DNA from: Candidatus Acidianus copahuensis
GTDB taxonomy: Archaea > Thermoproteota > Thermoprotei_A > Sulfolobales > Sulfolobaceae
DNA: 64,000 nt
Assembly: GCF_000632495.1 (NCBI RefSeq)
Contig: NZ_JFZT01000039.1
Location: 52,501-116,500 of the forward strand
Direction of reading: 5' to 3'
Below, one piece after another: positions 52,489 through 61,502 of the stretch. Made by a program: the position numbers and the translations under genes. Every line of letters begins with the position of its first letter. The first letter of the stretch is position 1. The notes beneath the pieces were generated by a model. It did not search any database, was not told where the DNA came from, and was given only the letters and a program-made list of their open reading frames with translations.

Positions 52489-54183
52489 TTACATTCCAGG
52501 CATTCCGCCCATTCCACCGGGCATTCCACCGGCTCCCTCTTCAGAACCGGCTGATCCTCCGGCTCCTTTCTCTCCGCCTTTAAGTTGTGATGCAGCTATT
52601 AAATCATCAATCTTTAATACCGCAGTAGCAGCCTCTGTTGCGCTCTTGAATACTTGTCTCTTCACTCTTACAGGCTCGACTACGTTAAGCGCTAGCATAT
52701 CATCAACTATCTTTCCACCTATAGCGTCAACTCCACAGTTTGTTAGACCTTTAGCATGCCTTGCCCTTAACTCCATTAAGCTAGCTATTGGTTCTAATCC
52801 AGCGGTCTCTGCTAAAATCATTGGGATCTCTTCTAGAGCATCGGCATACGCTTCAATTGCGAGTTGCTCCTTTCCTCCTACACTTCTGGCATATTCCCTT
52901 AATCTCATAGCTAGTTCAAGTTCTATTGCTCCACCACCAGGAACGATCATTGGTTCCATCAATATGTTCCTCAGTGAGTGTAAGGCATCGTTTATGCTTC
53001 TTTCTGCCTCATCTAAAGCCATGTCGTTAGATCCTCTTAATAGTATGTTAACTGCTTTAGGATTCTTTGCACCTTCTATGAATACCATTTTGTCGTTGCC
53101 AATTCTTCTCTCCTCAACAAGTTCTGCATAACCTAAATCTTCTGGTGAAGCGTCCTTTACGCTACTTATTATCCTGGCGCCAAGAGCCTTCTCTAGTTTC
53201 TCTATATCGCTTCTCTTAACTCTTCTAACAGCAAGGATTCCTCTCTTGGCTAAGAAGTGCTGTGCAACATCGTCTATACCTTTCTGGCATATAACAACAT
53301 TAGCTCCAATAGAGGCAAGTTTATCTACCATTTCCTTTAAGTACATTGCCTCTTCATCAAGGAAGCTCTTTATTTGATCAGGGCTTGTTATACTTATCTT
53401 AGCTGAAATTTCAGGCTTCTCAACTTCTAGTGCTGCATCTAAGATAGCTACTTTGGCCTTCTCTACCCTCTTAGGCATTCCTGGATGGACTACTTCTTTG
53501 TCAAGTACTATTCCTCTAATTAAAGTACTATCCTCTGTGCTTCCGCCTTTCTTCTTATCTATCTTAATTAGATCTAGGCTAACGTTATAGCCTCCAGATG
53601 GGAGAGGTTCAGCTACTGTAGTGACTGCATCTATGACTATATCGATTATCTTGTCGAGCTCTTTTCCTTCTGCCATGAACTTGCTTGACATTGTTGTATA
53701 TACTACTTTTCTTAGTTCTTGTTTTACGGATGATGAATTTAGATCACTAACGTCAATCCTAGTAGCTATTTGAGGTAGAATATCAATAGATTTACTAAAT
53801 GCGTTCTTGAATCCGTCAATTATGATTGTCGGATGAATGTTTTGATCTAGTAGTGATTCTGCCTTGTCAAGAAGAAGACCTGCAAGTACAACTGCGCTTG
53901 TCGTTCCATCTCCAACCTCAGAGTCCTGTGCCTTAGCAGCTTCGACTAGAAGCTTAGCAGCAGGATGCTGAATGTCCATTTCCTTTACTATTGTAGCTCC
54001 ATCATTTGTTATTGTTACGTCTCCGAAACTATCGAGAAGCATTTTATCTAATCCTTTAGGTCCTAGGCTTGACTTTAACATCTCAGCTAACGTCTTGGCA
54101 GCTAATATGTTATTCTTTATTGCCTCTCTTCCTGTATTTCTAGAAGTACCCTCTTTGAATAAGAGAACTGGTGTACCAGCCAT
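52489..54183 (-). CDS. thsA: Thermosome alpha subunit (group II chaperonin)
   Basis: A subunit of the ATP-dependent double-ring chaperonin abundant at high temperature. It begins MAGTPVLLFKEGTSRNTGRE; nucleotide motifs include SSLGPKGLDKML, GDVTITNDGATIVKEM and GDGTTSAVV. The tail ends with a Gly-Met stretch (GGMPGGMGGMPGM), as in many chaperonins. The ATG at 54183 is preferred over an in-frame start at 54246 because the family begins here, with GGTG ten bases before and TATA at 54219-54231. It is 564 aa. The alpha identity is by sequence resemblance; Sulfolobales also have beta and gamma subunits. Confidence 0.95.
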   Translation of the reverse strand: MAGTPVLLFKEGTSRNTGREAIKNNILAAKTLAEMLKSSLGPKGLDKMLLDSFGDVTITNDGATIVKEMDIQHPAAKLLVEAAKAQDSEVGDGTTSAVVLAGLLLDKAESLLDQNIHPTIIIDGFKNAFSKSIDILPQIATRIDVSDLNSSSVKQELRKVVYTTMSSKFMAEGKELDKIIDIVIDAVTTVAEPLPSGGYNVSLDLIKIDKKKGGSTEDSTLIRGIVLDKEVVHPGMPKRVEKAKVAILDAALEVEKPEISAKISITSPDQIKSFLDEEAMYLKEMVDKLASIGANVVICQKGIDDVAQHFLAKRGILAVRRVKRSDIEKLEKALGARIISSVKDASPEDLGYAELVEERRIGNDKMVFIEGAKNPKAVNILLRGSNDMALDEAERSINDALHSLRNILMEPMIVPGGGAIELELAMRLREYARSVGGKEQLAIEAYADALEEIPMILAETAGLEPIASLMELRARHAKGLTNCGVDAIGGKIVDDMLALNVVEPVRVKRQVFKSATEAATAVLKIDDLIAASQLKGGEKGAGGSAGSEEGAGGMPGGMGGMPGM

Positions 54184-54218
54184 ATCATGACACCTTTTCA
54201 GCAGTTCTTTAGTATCGC

Positions 54219-54231
54219 TTATATATAAATT
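54219..54231 (-). promoter_or_regulatory. thsA TATA box
   Basis: On the minus strand the box reads ATTTATATATAAG, a strong archaeal TATA element about 43 bp before the ATG. Heat-inducible thermosome promoters carry such strong boxes. The purine-rich stretch just upstream fits a BRE. Confidence 0.5.
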
Positions 54232-54290
54232 TTTCTCCTCTCGCAAGTTTAGGTTAATCTATTATTCTTTCTGGATAATGACTAACAGAA

Positions 54291-55001
54291 TTGAATTGTG
54301 TTAAATGCGGAATTAATGAAGGGAAAGTGTATCTAAGTGGGAAATTATTATGCGAGGGCTGTGCAAGGAGCGAGATAATTAAAAGAGTTAGAAAGGAGCT
54401 AAAAATGTCCAAATTTCTTCAAGAAAAGAGAGAAAAAATTCTTCTAATTTACTCGGAACCATTTGAAGAAGTTAGTGAATTGTTGAAGAAAATGATCGAA
54501 GCATTTACGAAGAATTTTCTACCAGAAATACGTCTTTTCAAGGTTGAAGAAAGCGAAGACGTTAATGAGACCCTGTGGAAAATGATGAAGTTTGCTCTCG
54601 CTTCAGAGGAGAAAAAAATAGTTCTACCTATAACTGCAGATTTTCTTCTAGCTTACACTATATATTCTTCTTCTTTGTCTCAATTTTACTACCTTTTTAT
54701 GGAATCCAGCATATTTTCCTTAAATGGAAAAACGTTTTTGGTGCCCTTACATTCCACCTCGATCTCAGAACTATATGCTTTTTCTGAAATAACCGGGGGG
54801 TTGAAACTAAAAGACACTTTAATGTCAGAGATCCTAAATTGGGAATACGAACAGTTTAAGGATAATGAAGTTGTCCATACATTTGAAACTACAATTCCAT
54901 TATTAACACATGGCATGAAAAACTGTAAGGAATGTGGTGCACTTATCGCTTCTGAGGGTCTATGTAAATACTGCTTAAGATCTTCTTCTCATCCTTATTG
55001 A
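54291..55001 (+). CDS. Ncs2/Ctu2-like degenerate ATP-pyrophosphatase with two zinc knuckles
   Basis: The N-terminal knuckles CVKCG and CEGCA (residues 3-26) and the C-terminal CKECG...CKYC (near 218-232) match the paired zinc fingers of the TtuA/Ncs6 tRNA-thiolation family. The core reads EKILLIYSEPFEEVSELLKK where active members have the SGGxDS PP-loop. That layout is what Ncs2/Ctu2, the inactive partner of Ncs6, looks like. The start is TTG at 54291, the only usual start after an upstream in-frame TGA. The 3' end overlaps the convergent zinc-ribbon gene by 59 bp. If right, it helps thiolate tRNA U34 or U54. Confidence 0.6.
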   Translation: MNCVKCGINEGKVYLSGKLLCEGCARSEIIKRVRKELKMSKFLQEKREKILLIYSEPFEEVSELLKKMIEAFTKNFLPEIRLFKVEESEDVNETLWKMMKFALASEEKKIVLPITADFLLAYTIYSSSLSQFYYLFMESSIFSLNGKTFLVPLHSTSISELYAFSEITGGLKLKDTLMSEILNWEYEQFKDNEVVHTFETTIPLLTHGMKNCKECGALIASEGLCKYCLRSSSHPY

Positions 55002-55749
55002 GAACTATTTCGTAAAATATTCCCCCTTGAGATGGTACAAACTTCGAGGGAGGAAGTATACCTTGTGGAGTATAAAAGAAATAGCCTGAGGTTATGATTT
55101 CCTTAAAGTCAGCTGATTCTATTGATGCTAATGTTTTCAATTCTCCGAGTACATCTATCTGTTCCTTTACTTCTTTCATCGAAATTATGTAACCGCATAC
55201 CTTGCAAGAAAGATCTGGCATTATGGCATTAAATCCACATTTTGGACATCTTAATGGAGTTAAAATACCAAACTGGTTCCAACTATATCTTAGAATTTCG
55301 ATCAAATCGTTTCTATTCCTTCTCTTGCATTCCGAATATAGCTTATCAATCATTTGATTAATTCCTTTCTTTATATTATAAACAAGAAATTCTAGTTGAG
55401 TATCGCCAAGTTTTTCTATATCCCGTAAAAAATATAGCCTTACAGCCACATATTCCATCATAGAATCTCTATTTGAAAGAAGCCTATTTAGAATAGTCTT
55501 TACTTTAGGCTTCGTCTTTACTTGTCCAACAGCAGACGCAAATGGTTCACGCAAAATTTCTATATATTCATCATCAGTTAAACCTAAAAATTCTATTCCA
55601 AGACCTTCTACTACATCTTTTAGATATTCTTCTAATAACTGGTCAGGATCTACATATTTCTCCTTCTTCTTCTTACTTGATTTATGTTCACCTTTAGCTA
55701 TCTCTTCTGCCTTAATATCCTCCTTTTTCTTCCTTGGCAACTCTCTCAC
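54943..55749 (-). CDS. Zinc-ribbon hypothetical protein, 268 aa
   Basis: A Lys/Glu-rich N-terminal tail (about residues 1-40) is followed by a helical domain and one zinc ribbon, CPKCGFNAIMPDLSCKVCGY (about residues 169-188). The C-terminal part is beta-rich. Possibly nucleic-acid binding. It is 10 nt downstream of the Cys-rich 112-aa gene, on one transcript. I do not recognise the family. Confidence 0.7.
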   Translation of the reverse strand: MRELPRKKKEDIKAEEIAKGEHKSSKKKKEKYVDPDQLLEEYLKDVVEGLGIEFLGLTDDEYIEILREPFASAVGQVKTKPKVKTILNRLLSNRDSMMEYVAVRLYFLRDIEKLGDTQLEFLVYNIKKGINQMIDKLYSECKRRNRNDLIEILRYSWNQFGILTPLRCPKCGFNAIMPDLSCKVCGYIISMKEVKEQIDVLGELKTLASIESADFKEIITSGYFFYTPQGILPPSKFVPSQGGIFYEIVLNKDEKKILSSIYIDPQKR

Positions 55750-55759
55750 GAAATGTTCT

Positions 55760-56098
55760 TCACATTGACTGTAGATCTAGGAAGTCCAAGGGCAAAATTT
55801 TCTTCTTGGATGTGTAGTCTTGATATTTCTCATCTAGAAATCCTAAAAATATAGGACAATTTTCATATCTTCCTTCTCTGTTACACTTCTCCCTGTTTCC
55901 CCTATTACTAGTTGATAAAAAGCAACTTGAAGTCTTCTTATCATAATAAGGGCATAGTTTATAGTATGTCTTGGCGCTTTTCATCATTTTATCCATCCAA
56001 ATCTTTTTATGATCTTTTTTTTCTGCTTCCTTTTCCGCCTTTGCTAACGCTTTGCTTATCTCATCTTCAGTCATCTTTACTGACTTATTAGATGACAA
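55760..56098 (-). CDS. Cys-rich hypothetical protein, 112 aa
   Basis: An N-terminal charged helix (ISKALAKAEKEAEKKDHKKI) and a central metal-site-like cluster: CPYYDKKTSSC, KCNREGRYENCP. The order C-P-Y-Y...C...C...Y-x-N-C-P matches the two modules of the protein at 51320. Probably binds zinc or an Fe-S cluster. Operon with the 268-aa zinc-ribbon gene and close to the WhiP-like gene, but function unknown. Confidence 0.68.
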   Translation of the reverse strand: MSSNKSVKMTEDEISKALAKAEKEAEKKDHKKIWMDKMMKSAKTYYKLCPYYDKKTSSCFLSTSNRGNREKCNREGRYENCPIFLGFLDEKYQDYTSKKKILPLDFLDLQSM

Positions 56099-56282
56099 TC
56101 AAATTCACCTCATGGTTGAAAGTTGATGGTTATTGGTTAAATAGATTACTACTACTATCCGGTCTAAATTTTTGTTTCCTATTCAACTAGAAATAATGCG
56201 ATGTTTGTATAATTAGAATGACATTGGCGTAAGAACAGACAAGAAATCAACTCATAAGAGTAGAAGATATTATTCAGTCTCT
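56099..56282. other. Intergenic spacer, candidate oriC3-type region
   Basis: A 184-bp AT-rich spacer at the 3' end of the WhiP-like gene. It includes repeated GGTT/GTTG steps near 56113-56140, but no full ORB box is obvious to me. In Sulfolobus, oriC3 is adjacent to whiP, so the location is suggestive only. Confidence 0.3.
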
Positions 56283-56987
56283 TTAACAGTCCAGTTTCTC
56301 TTTAATTGATCTTGAAAAACCTATTCTTAGGCCTAATTTTGGATCTTGATATAGGTAGATAATTCTCTTTGTCTGGAGTTGTCTTAGTACTTTGAATAAC
56401 CAACCTGTATCAGCATTATACTCTTCTTGGAGCTGATCTGCATAAACGTAAGTAGAACCCCATTGTTTATATCTCTTTACTATGAATAATAATAATTCTT
56501 TCTCATCTTTATCTAATTTGGCTAAAACATCTTTCAAACATTCCTCTGGATCCGATTTTTGTTGTTTTTTGGATAGCTTACTGGTTTTTGAGTCAATAAA
56601 CGACAAAACTTTCATGTTTTCTCTTTCTTCTTTTTGTTGATTTTTGTTGTTTATTGGCTGTTTAACCTGTTCGATCATTTGTTTAGCAATAACTAGCATT
56701 TCTTTAAATCTAGAATTAGTATATGAATCAATTAGTGCCTTTGCTAAGTTTTCCCCTTGAGGAGTTAGATACCATCTTCCACCGTCTTGATAAACTAGGC
56801 CTTTTTTCTTCCAATAACTCAAGTAACTACTTACATATTTGGTCTGATAGCCTAAATTAATGGCTATCTCAGAAGTCCTTAATGGTCTAGCATTAAGGAG
56901 AACTATAATAGCCTCCATTAGCTTCGACCTAGGAGAACCCTTAAGTTCGTTAGCTATCTTAAGAAGCTCGTCGTCAGAAATGTGCAC
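56283..56987 (-). CDS. whiP: WhiP-like (Cdt1-related) winged-helix initiator
   Basis: A 234-aa protein with two winged-helix domains: residues about 15-75 (LRTSEIAINLGYQTKYVSSY) and about 150-230 (DQLQEEYNADTGWLFKVLRQ). They are joined by a charged Gln/Lys-rich linker. This is the layout of WhiP, the Cdt1-like replication factor encoded beside oriC3 in Sulfolobus. The GTG start (56987) has TATA TATATATAAT (57007-57016) at 24 bp, so it is leaderless. An ordinary wHTH regulator is the alternative. Confidence 0.65.
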   Translation of the reverse strand: MHISDDELLKIANELKGSPRSKLMEAIIVLLNARPLRTSEIAINLGYQTKYVSSYLSYWKKKGLVYQDGGRWYLTPQGENLAKALIDSYTNSRFKEMLVIAKQMIEQVKQPINNKNQQKEERENMKVLSFIDSKTSKLSKKQQKSDPEECLKDVLAKLDKDEKELLLFIVKRYKQWGSTYVYADQLQEEYNADTGWLFKVLRQLQTKRIIYLYQDPKLGLRIGFSRSIKEKLDC

Positions 56988-57053
56988 GGATTAATTACTC
57001 CAGTCGTATATATAATGTGTAGCAAAATCAGTTAGATTTGTAATATCATAAGA

Positions 57054-58127
57054 TCACTCGAGAGTCATACTACAAGTTTGGATAGCATAATATTCGTTAT
57101 AACCAATAATTACTTTATATACACCTCTTAGCATTTTATCTACTTCGACATCACCTGTATCTATCCATAAGCAATTTAATTTTTCAATTTTTTGCTTTGA
57201 AGCAACAACTATTATATTATTTTTTCCCGATCTTCTTAAAACTTCTGGTCCTATTTCCTGGTTTCCTCTTCCAAATAAAAATCCTTGACCTCCTATAGGA
57301 GAAACTATTACAAATAACTCCCCGGTTATCTGTAAAAGATCTGAGTAACTTACATTTTCTTTAATTAATTTCTTACCGTTGAATAGGTCAGTGCTCAGAA
57401 ACGAAGTAGAATAACCTAACTTTCTTTCAATAAACTTCACCGTATATCCTGGACCCATGATATAGTAAGCGTCACGAATATTAGCTATGACTTCCTCAGC
57501 TATTCCTTGCAGATCTTCTTCTTCAGTTCTTATTTCTTCTTTCGAGGGTACAGTAACTCCCTGGTAATCAATTGTTGTAGCAATTGCAAAAAGTTTTGTA
57601 ACGTATTTGCCCTTTCTATACTCATCCTCATCGACGTCGAGTATCTCAGCTTTTTTAATTTTTGCTTCATTTAACGAAAATAAAGAGATCAGAAAACCAG
57701 CAGTTTCTGGGGAAGAGGCAAAAACTCCGCTATGCATCTTAACACCTCCAGGAACCCCAAGTATTGGAATGTCCCTTTTTAGTCCTTTTGCTACGTCTCT
57801 AGCAGTTCCATCTCCCCCGACAAATACTATTATATCAACAATTTCAGATAAAATTTCAGATGATTTTACTGTATCGTCACTTGACGAATTATCTCCCCCT
57901 GCGTCAATTATTACTCTCTTTTTGTTTATTTTTAAGAAATAGCTTTCACCCATTTTACCTTTTGGCACATAAAACGAAAAGTCTCCTACTGATCTTAGAA
58001 ATCTTTCAACTCTGCTTGGTATTTCGGGATTTTCAACTCTAATATTATCACTTCCCTTGAGTCCAATCCTTCCTCCAGATCCTGCATATGGATTTACAAT
58101 TAGCCCAACTTTTAGCACATTAATCAC
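57054..58127 (-). CDS. ATP-NAD kinase family protein (NAD/AcoX kinase-like)
   Basis: A 357-aa protein with the NAD-kinase signature VGGDGTARDVAKGL (about residues 101-114) and LGVPGGVKMHSGVFA, which places it in the AcoX-like ATP-NAD kinase group. It may phosphorylate NAD or a related metabolite, but the substrate is not certain. It overlaps the upstream regulator gene by 8 nt and is probably co-transcribed with it. Confidence 0.85.
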   Translation of the reverse strand: MINVLKVGLIVNPYAGSGGRIGLKGSDNIRVENPEIPSRVERFLRSVGDFSFYVPKGKMGESYFLKINKKRVIIDAGGDNSSSDDTVKSSEILSEIVDIIVFVGGDGTARDVAKGLKRDIPILGVPGGVKMHSGVFASSPETAGFLISLFSLNEAKIKKAEILDVDEDEYRKGKYVTKLFAIATTIDYQGVTVPSKEEIRTEEEDLQGIAEEVIANIRDAYYIMGPGYTVKFIERKLGYSTSFLSTDLFNGKKLIKENVSYSDLLQITGELFVIVSPIGGQGFLFGRGNQEIGPEVLRRSGKNNIIVVASKQKIEKLNCLWIDTGDVEVDKMLRGVYKVIIGYNEYYAIQTCSMTLE

Positions 58128-58725
58128 TTAAAAGAAATATTCCAATTCTATATGCCAAGTAAATATTGTCAGGCATAATATATAGAATTAAATCACCTGA
58201 GGAACAATCAAGTAATTTCTCCTTTATCTCTTCCAATAATCCGGGTAAAGCAAATTCATCAGTTCTTGGTGGAATCTCGACTCCTTTTTTCCCTTTTACG
58301 ACTATTAAGGTAGCTTTAGCTCCTTCTCTTATAATTATATCTCTCAGCTCTGTAATTTTATATTTATCTAATAAGTTAGCCTTATTTTTCAGGACAATTC
58401 TTACACTATCCCAATTTATACTTTCTATACGTTCCTGCTTTATATTCACATTTTTATTCCATTCTTCTAAAATGGTCTTTCCTTTGTCTGAGATTTCCAT
58501 TCCGCCAATTTTATCGACTTTTATGAGGCCGAGCTCCTTAAGTCTTTTTATCATTGTTCTAACAGTTGCCTCACCTAACTCCAACTTTTTAGTCAAAGTA
58601 GGTCTTCCTATTGGTTGATCTTTAGAAATAATATCCAATGCCATAAGAACATGAGCGTAATCATATTTAGGACTATTCCCCTTCTTAGGTTTAGTAGCTT
58701 CAGTAACTGTTGCTAATATATCCAT
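58120..58725 (-). CDS. Winged-helix regulator with C-terminal DUF4443-like domain
   Basis: N-terminal winged helix (IGRPTLTKKLELGEATVRTM, about residues 38-57) and a C-terminal alpha/beta domain (ATLIVVKGKKGVEIPPRTDE), 201 aa in total. It is typical of a crenarchaeal regulator family of unknown target. It stands at the head of the pair with the NAD-kinase-like gene and faces argF with 30 bp between starts, so it may control either. Confidence 0.78.
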   Translation of the reverse strand: MDILATVTEATKPKKGNSPKYDYAHVLMALDIISKDQPIGRPTLTKKLELGEATVRTMIKRLKELGLIKVDKIGGMEISDKGKTILEEWNKNVNIKQERIESINWDSVRIVLKNKANLLDKYKITELRDIIIREGAKATLIVVKGKKGVEIPPRTDEFALPGLLEEIKEKLLDCSSGDLILYIMPDNIYLAYRIGIFLLSD

Positions 58726-58755
58726 ATTTTTAAGTTAGAGCATTACTTTAAAAAC

Positions 58756-59679
58756 ATGCTAAAAGGTAAAAGCGTATTATGTTTGTTGGATCTATCTAAG
58801 GAAGAGATCGAAAAGTTCTTGAATTTATCATTTACAATGAAAGAGGACGTTTATTCAAATAATGTACCTAGAACTTTAGAGGGGAAAAGAGTAGCGCTTA
58901 TTTTCGAGAAACCGAGCACTAGAACAAGGGTCAGCACTGAATCCGCTATCTCAATGTTGGGAGGACATGCCTTAATTTTAAGTAAGTCTGACATACAGCT
59001 AAGTCGAGGAGAACCCATAGAGGATACTGCTAGAGTTTTAGGAAGGATTGTAAATGGGATTGGAGCTAGAGTACTGTCTCATGAAAGCTTACTGAAGTTG
59101 AGGGATTATTCTTCACTTCCAGTTGTAAACTTGCTTAGTAATCTTTCTCACCCACTTCAAGCTCTAGCTGATTTTATGACGATTAAAGAGAAATTCGGAA
59201 CATATGATAAGCCTATAGCCTTTATAGGGGATGGAAAGGATAATGTTGCCTTTAGTTTAATGGCATTTGTTGCGAAGATGGGATTAGAAATGAGAATTGG
59301 AACTCCTAAGGATCTTAGACCTAAGGACAATTTATGGAAGTTGATAGAGGAAACCGCAGAGGATACTGGTGCAATTATAGAGTTCTTTGATGATCCTTAT
59401 GAGGCAATAAGGGGATCTTATGTTGTCTACACTGATGTATGGGTTAGTATGGGAGAGGAAGAAATAGGAGAAAAGAAGAAGGAATTATTAAGGCCATATA
59501 AGGTTACAAAGGACTTAATGAGATACGCTTCAACAAAAGCCATATTCATGCATTGTTTGCCTGCAGTAAGAGGAGAAGAGGTGGACTCAGATGTAATTGA
59601 TGGGAAGCAAAGTGTTGTGTGGGATCAGGCAGAAAATAGGTTATATTCAGCTATGTCAGTGTTTTCCTTGATAGTCTAA
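58756..59679 (+). CDS. argF: Ornithine carbamoyltransferase
   Basis: Makes citrulline from ornithine and carbamoyl phosphate in arginine synthesis. It has EKPSTRTRVSTE (carbamoyl phosphate loop), SHPLQALADFMTI, the ornithine loop around VWVSMGEEEI and MHCLPAVRGEEV (HCLP). The 307 aa length is normal. A divergent regulator lies 30 bp away. Its 3' end overlaps nre by 24 bp. Confidence 0.97.
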   Translation: MLKGKSVLCLLDLSKEEIEKFLNLSFTMKEDVYSNNVPRTLEGKRVALIFEKPSTRTRVSTESAISMLGGHALILSKSDIQLSRGEPIEDTARVLGRIVNGIGARVLSHESLLKLRDYSSLPVVNLLSNLSHPLQALADFMTIKEKFGTYDKPIAFIGDGKDNVAFSLMAFVAKMGLEMRIGTPKDLRPKDNLWKLIEETAEDTGAIIEFFDDPYEAIRGSYVVYTDVWVSMGEEEIGEKKKELLRPYKVTKDLMRYASTKAIFMHCLPAVRGEEVDSDVIDGKQSVVWDQAENRLYSAMSVFSLIV

Positions 59680-60891
59680 GAAGGAATCTATTGCCCTTTG
59701 AGTTAGTATTCCATTCACACTTTTTAAACTTTTTAGATTAACCCCCTTAGAAAGCCTGGACTCGACGAATTCTATTCCTTTAGATAAGCTATCTAGAGTC
59801 GCTATCTTATTTTGCATAGCTCTTCTAACCGTTTCCCTTATGTGCCAATTGCCTAAAGGTGCGAAGTAGTCCTTAGTGATCTCTCTAACAATTATCACGC
59901 CTGCAGATCTCTTCCTATTCTCTAAACTTTCTAAAACCGCTAGTCTGGCTGCCATATAACCTCCATCCATGAAATCATAAACCCCCCAGTAATTTTCAGA
60001 AAGTTCGCTAATCACAAGTTCATTACTCCATAGAGATAGAGGATGCCAAATCTCTATCCAAGCGACTCTATAGGAAGAAGGATATAGAATCACGTGAAAT
60101 ATGTTACCCAAGTATTGCTGAAAATAAACCTCCACTTCATTTATACTATCATATTCTCTAACTTTAGAAAGAAGATCCTTTCCGACTACTGAATCAACAG
60201 CAGTTATAGCCCATCTAGTTGGTACTAACTTTCTAGACTTCTTACGACCTAATAAGCCCATGGATAAAGCGTTTATTATTTTGTACAGATCATGATTATT
60301 TTTATATAACTCTATAACGCCCTCAGATGCTTTTACGTCATCAAAAATCATTTTTTCCATTAGTCTAGATAGTTTTGGATTTTCTATAACCTTTATGTCG
60401 GCTGAATTTATGCTGGGACCTCTAGGCATTAAATAACCGTCAAACTTTAGACTAGGCTTTATCTCTCCATTTACCTTTGACATAGAGAGTACTGGATTTT
60501 CGGAAACAGTAGTTAGCGATATTTCCCTTTCATAAAGCTTCCATACATCATCTACTTTAGTTTTTAGTACATTTGAAATCATTGATGATCTAAGGTTCAA
60601 TATCTCATAGATTGATCTTTTCCCCCACCAATCCTTAGGATTCTCATATTCCCTTGCATCTTCTCCAGAAACTCCTGGAGGAACGTTAAACAGAAGGCTT
60701 ACTCTCGGATAGCTTGATTCACCAACTACTACGCTAGGAGGAGTAGAACCATCAATGCTTTCCTTAGCCGACACTTTTAACGTGATGTTAACAATAGTCC
60801 TAAACCTTTCAACTATAGGACAAGAGGATAAACCGCAGAGATGTTTGTTTCCCTTACATCTTACGCAAAGCTCTGCAGGTATCTTCCTCAA
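59656..60891 (-). CDS. nre: DNA repair protein Nre with C-terminal PCNA-binding motif
   Basis: The archaeal Nre family (DUF650), implicated in repair of interstrand-crosslink or mitomycin-type damage with PCNA. It begins with a zinc knuckle CVRCKGNKHLCGLSSCP (residues 9-25). Conserved middle motifs include PRGPS and DVKASEGVIELY. The C-terminus QRAIDSFLDYQGK fits a PIP box (Q-x-x-I-x-x-F-L). It is 411 aa. It overlaps the PHP gene by 4 nt as the last member of the aspartate-pathway operon. Confidence 0.9.
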   Translation of the reverse strand: MRKIPAELCVRCKGNKHLCGLSSCPIVERFRTIVNITLKVSAKESIDGSTPPSVVVGESSYPRVSLLFNVPPGVSGEDAREYENPKDWWGKRSIYEILNLRSSMISNVLKTKVDDVWKLYEREISLTTVSENPVLSMSKVNGEIKPSLKFDGYLMPRGPSINSADIKVIENPKLSRLMEKMIFDDVKASEGVIELYKNNHDLYKIINALSMGLLGRKKSRKLVPTRWAITAVDSVVGKDLLSKVREYDSINEVEVYFQQYLGNIFHVILYPSSYRVAWIEIWHPLSLWSNELVISELSENYWGVYDFMDGGYMAARLAVLESLENRKRSAGVIIVREITKDYFAPLGNWHIRETVRRAMQNKIATLDSLSKGIEFVESRLSKGVNLKSLKSVNGILTQRAIDSFLDYQGKH

Positions 60892-61502
60892 ATTTTCCTC
60901 CTAATATACCATTCTACAATCTTTAATTTAGCTATTGCTGAAAGACCAACAGCAACTGGCTTTACTCTTCCCTTTCTTAACTCCTCTAGTATTATTTCAA
61001 GGGAAAACTCATCTGTTTCTATGTCATTGTAGGCTGAACCTATTGCTTCCTTTACATGTGAATCACTATTTGCCAAACCAACTAAACCAAGGGATTTGGC
61101 TACTGTTAATGCTTTAATATTAGCCTTCTTTGGCGCCTTAGAATTAAATACTTCAATTCCATCGAACTTATACGAAAAAACACGATCACCTATACCCTTT
61201 CTAAATATATCAAAAGGATGAGATGGAAAGAGAAAGCATGAGTTTTCTTTGGAGTAATCTACAAGTTCTGCTATTTTTCTAGGTGGAGATGGAGGAAATT
61301 CACAAAGAATAACAACATGGCCAAACTCTGTGGTTACCTCTTGACCAGGAATTACCTCTTCCTTAACTCTCTCTATTCCCTTGCTTGTGTCATGATCTGT
61401 TAATGCAATAAATATCCCTTTTTTCTTTGCATAGCTAACCATAGTCTTCGGATCTTCTTTCCCATCGCTAAAATTACTATGAACGTGAAAGTCTACTTTC
61501 AT
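60888..61502 (-). CDS. PHP-domain phosphoesterase
   Basis: A 204-aa PHP protein. Its N-terminal metal motif is VDFHVHSNFSDGK (HxH), with LTDHDTSKG following and NSDSHVKEAIGSAY near the C-terminus. Related to the histidinol-phosphatase and polymerase PHP domains; here probably a stand-alone phosphoesterase of unknown substrate. It overlaps asd by 4 nt and nre by 4 nt. Confidence 0.87.
   Translation of the reverse strand: MKVDFHVHSNFSDGKEDPKTMVSYAKKKGIFIALTDHDTSKGIERVKEEVIPGQEVTTEFGHVVILCEFPPSPPRKIAELVDYSKENSCFLFPSHPFDIFRKGIGDRVFSYKFDGIEVFNSKAPKKANIKALTVAKSLGLVGLANSDSHVKEAIGSAYNDIETDEFSLEIILEELRKGRVKPVAVGLSAIAKLKIVEWYIRRKI

Noticed and set aside
52646..53131. 161-codon frame on the plus strand inside the thermosome gene
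   Set aside because: Antisense shadow of a strongly conserved gene; composition (Ser/Ala/Ile-rich) is a mirror of the coding strand.
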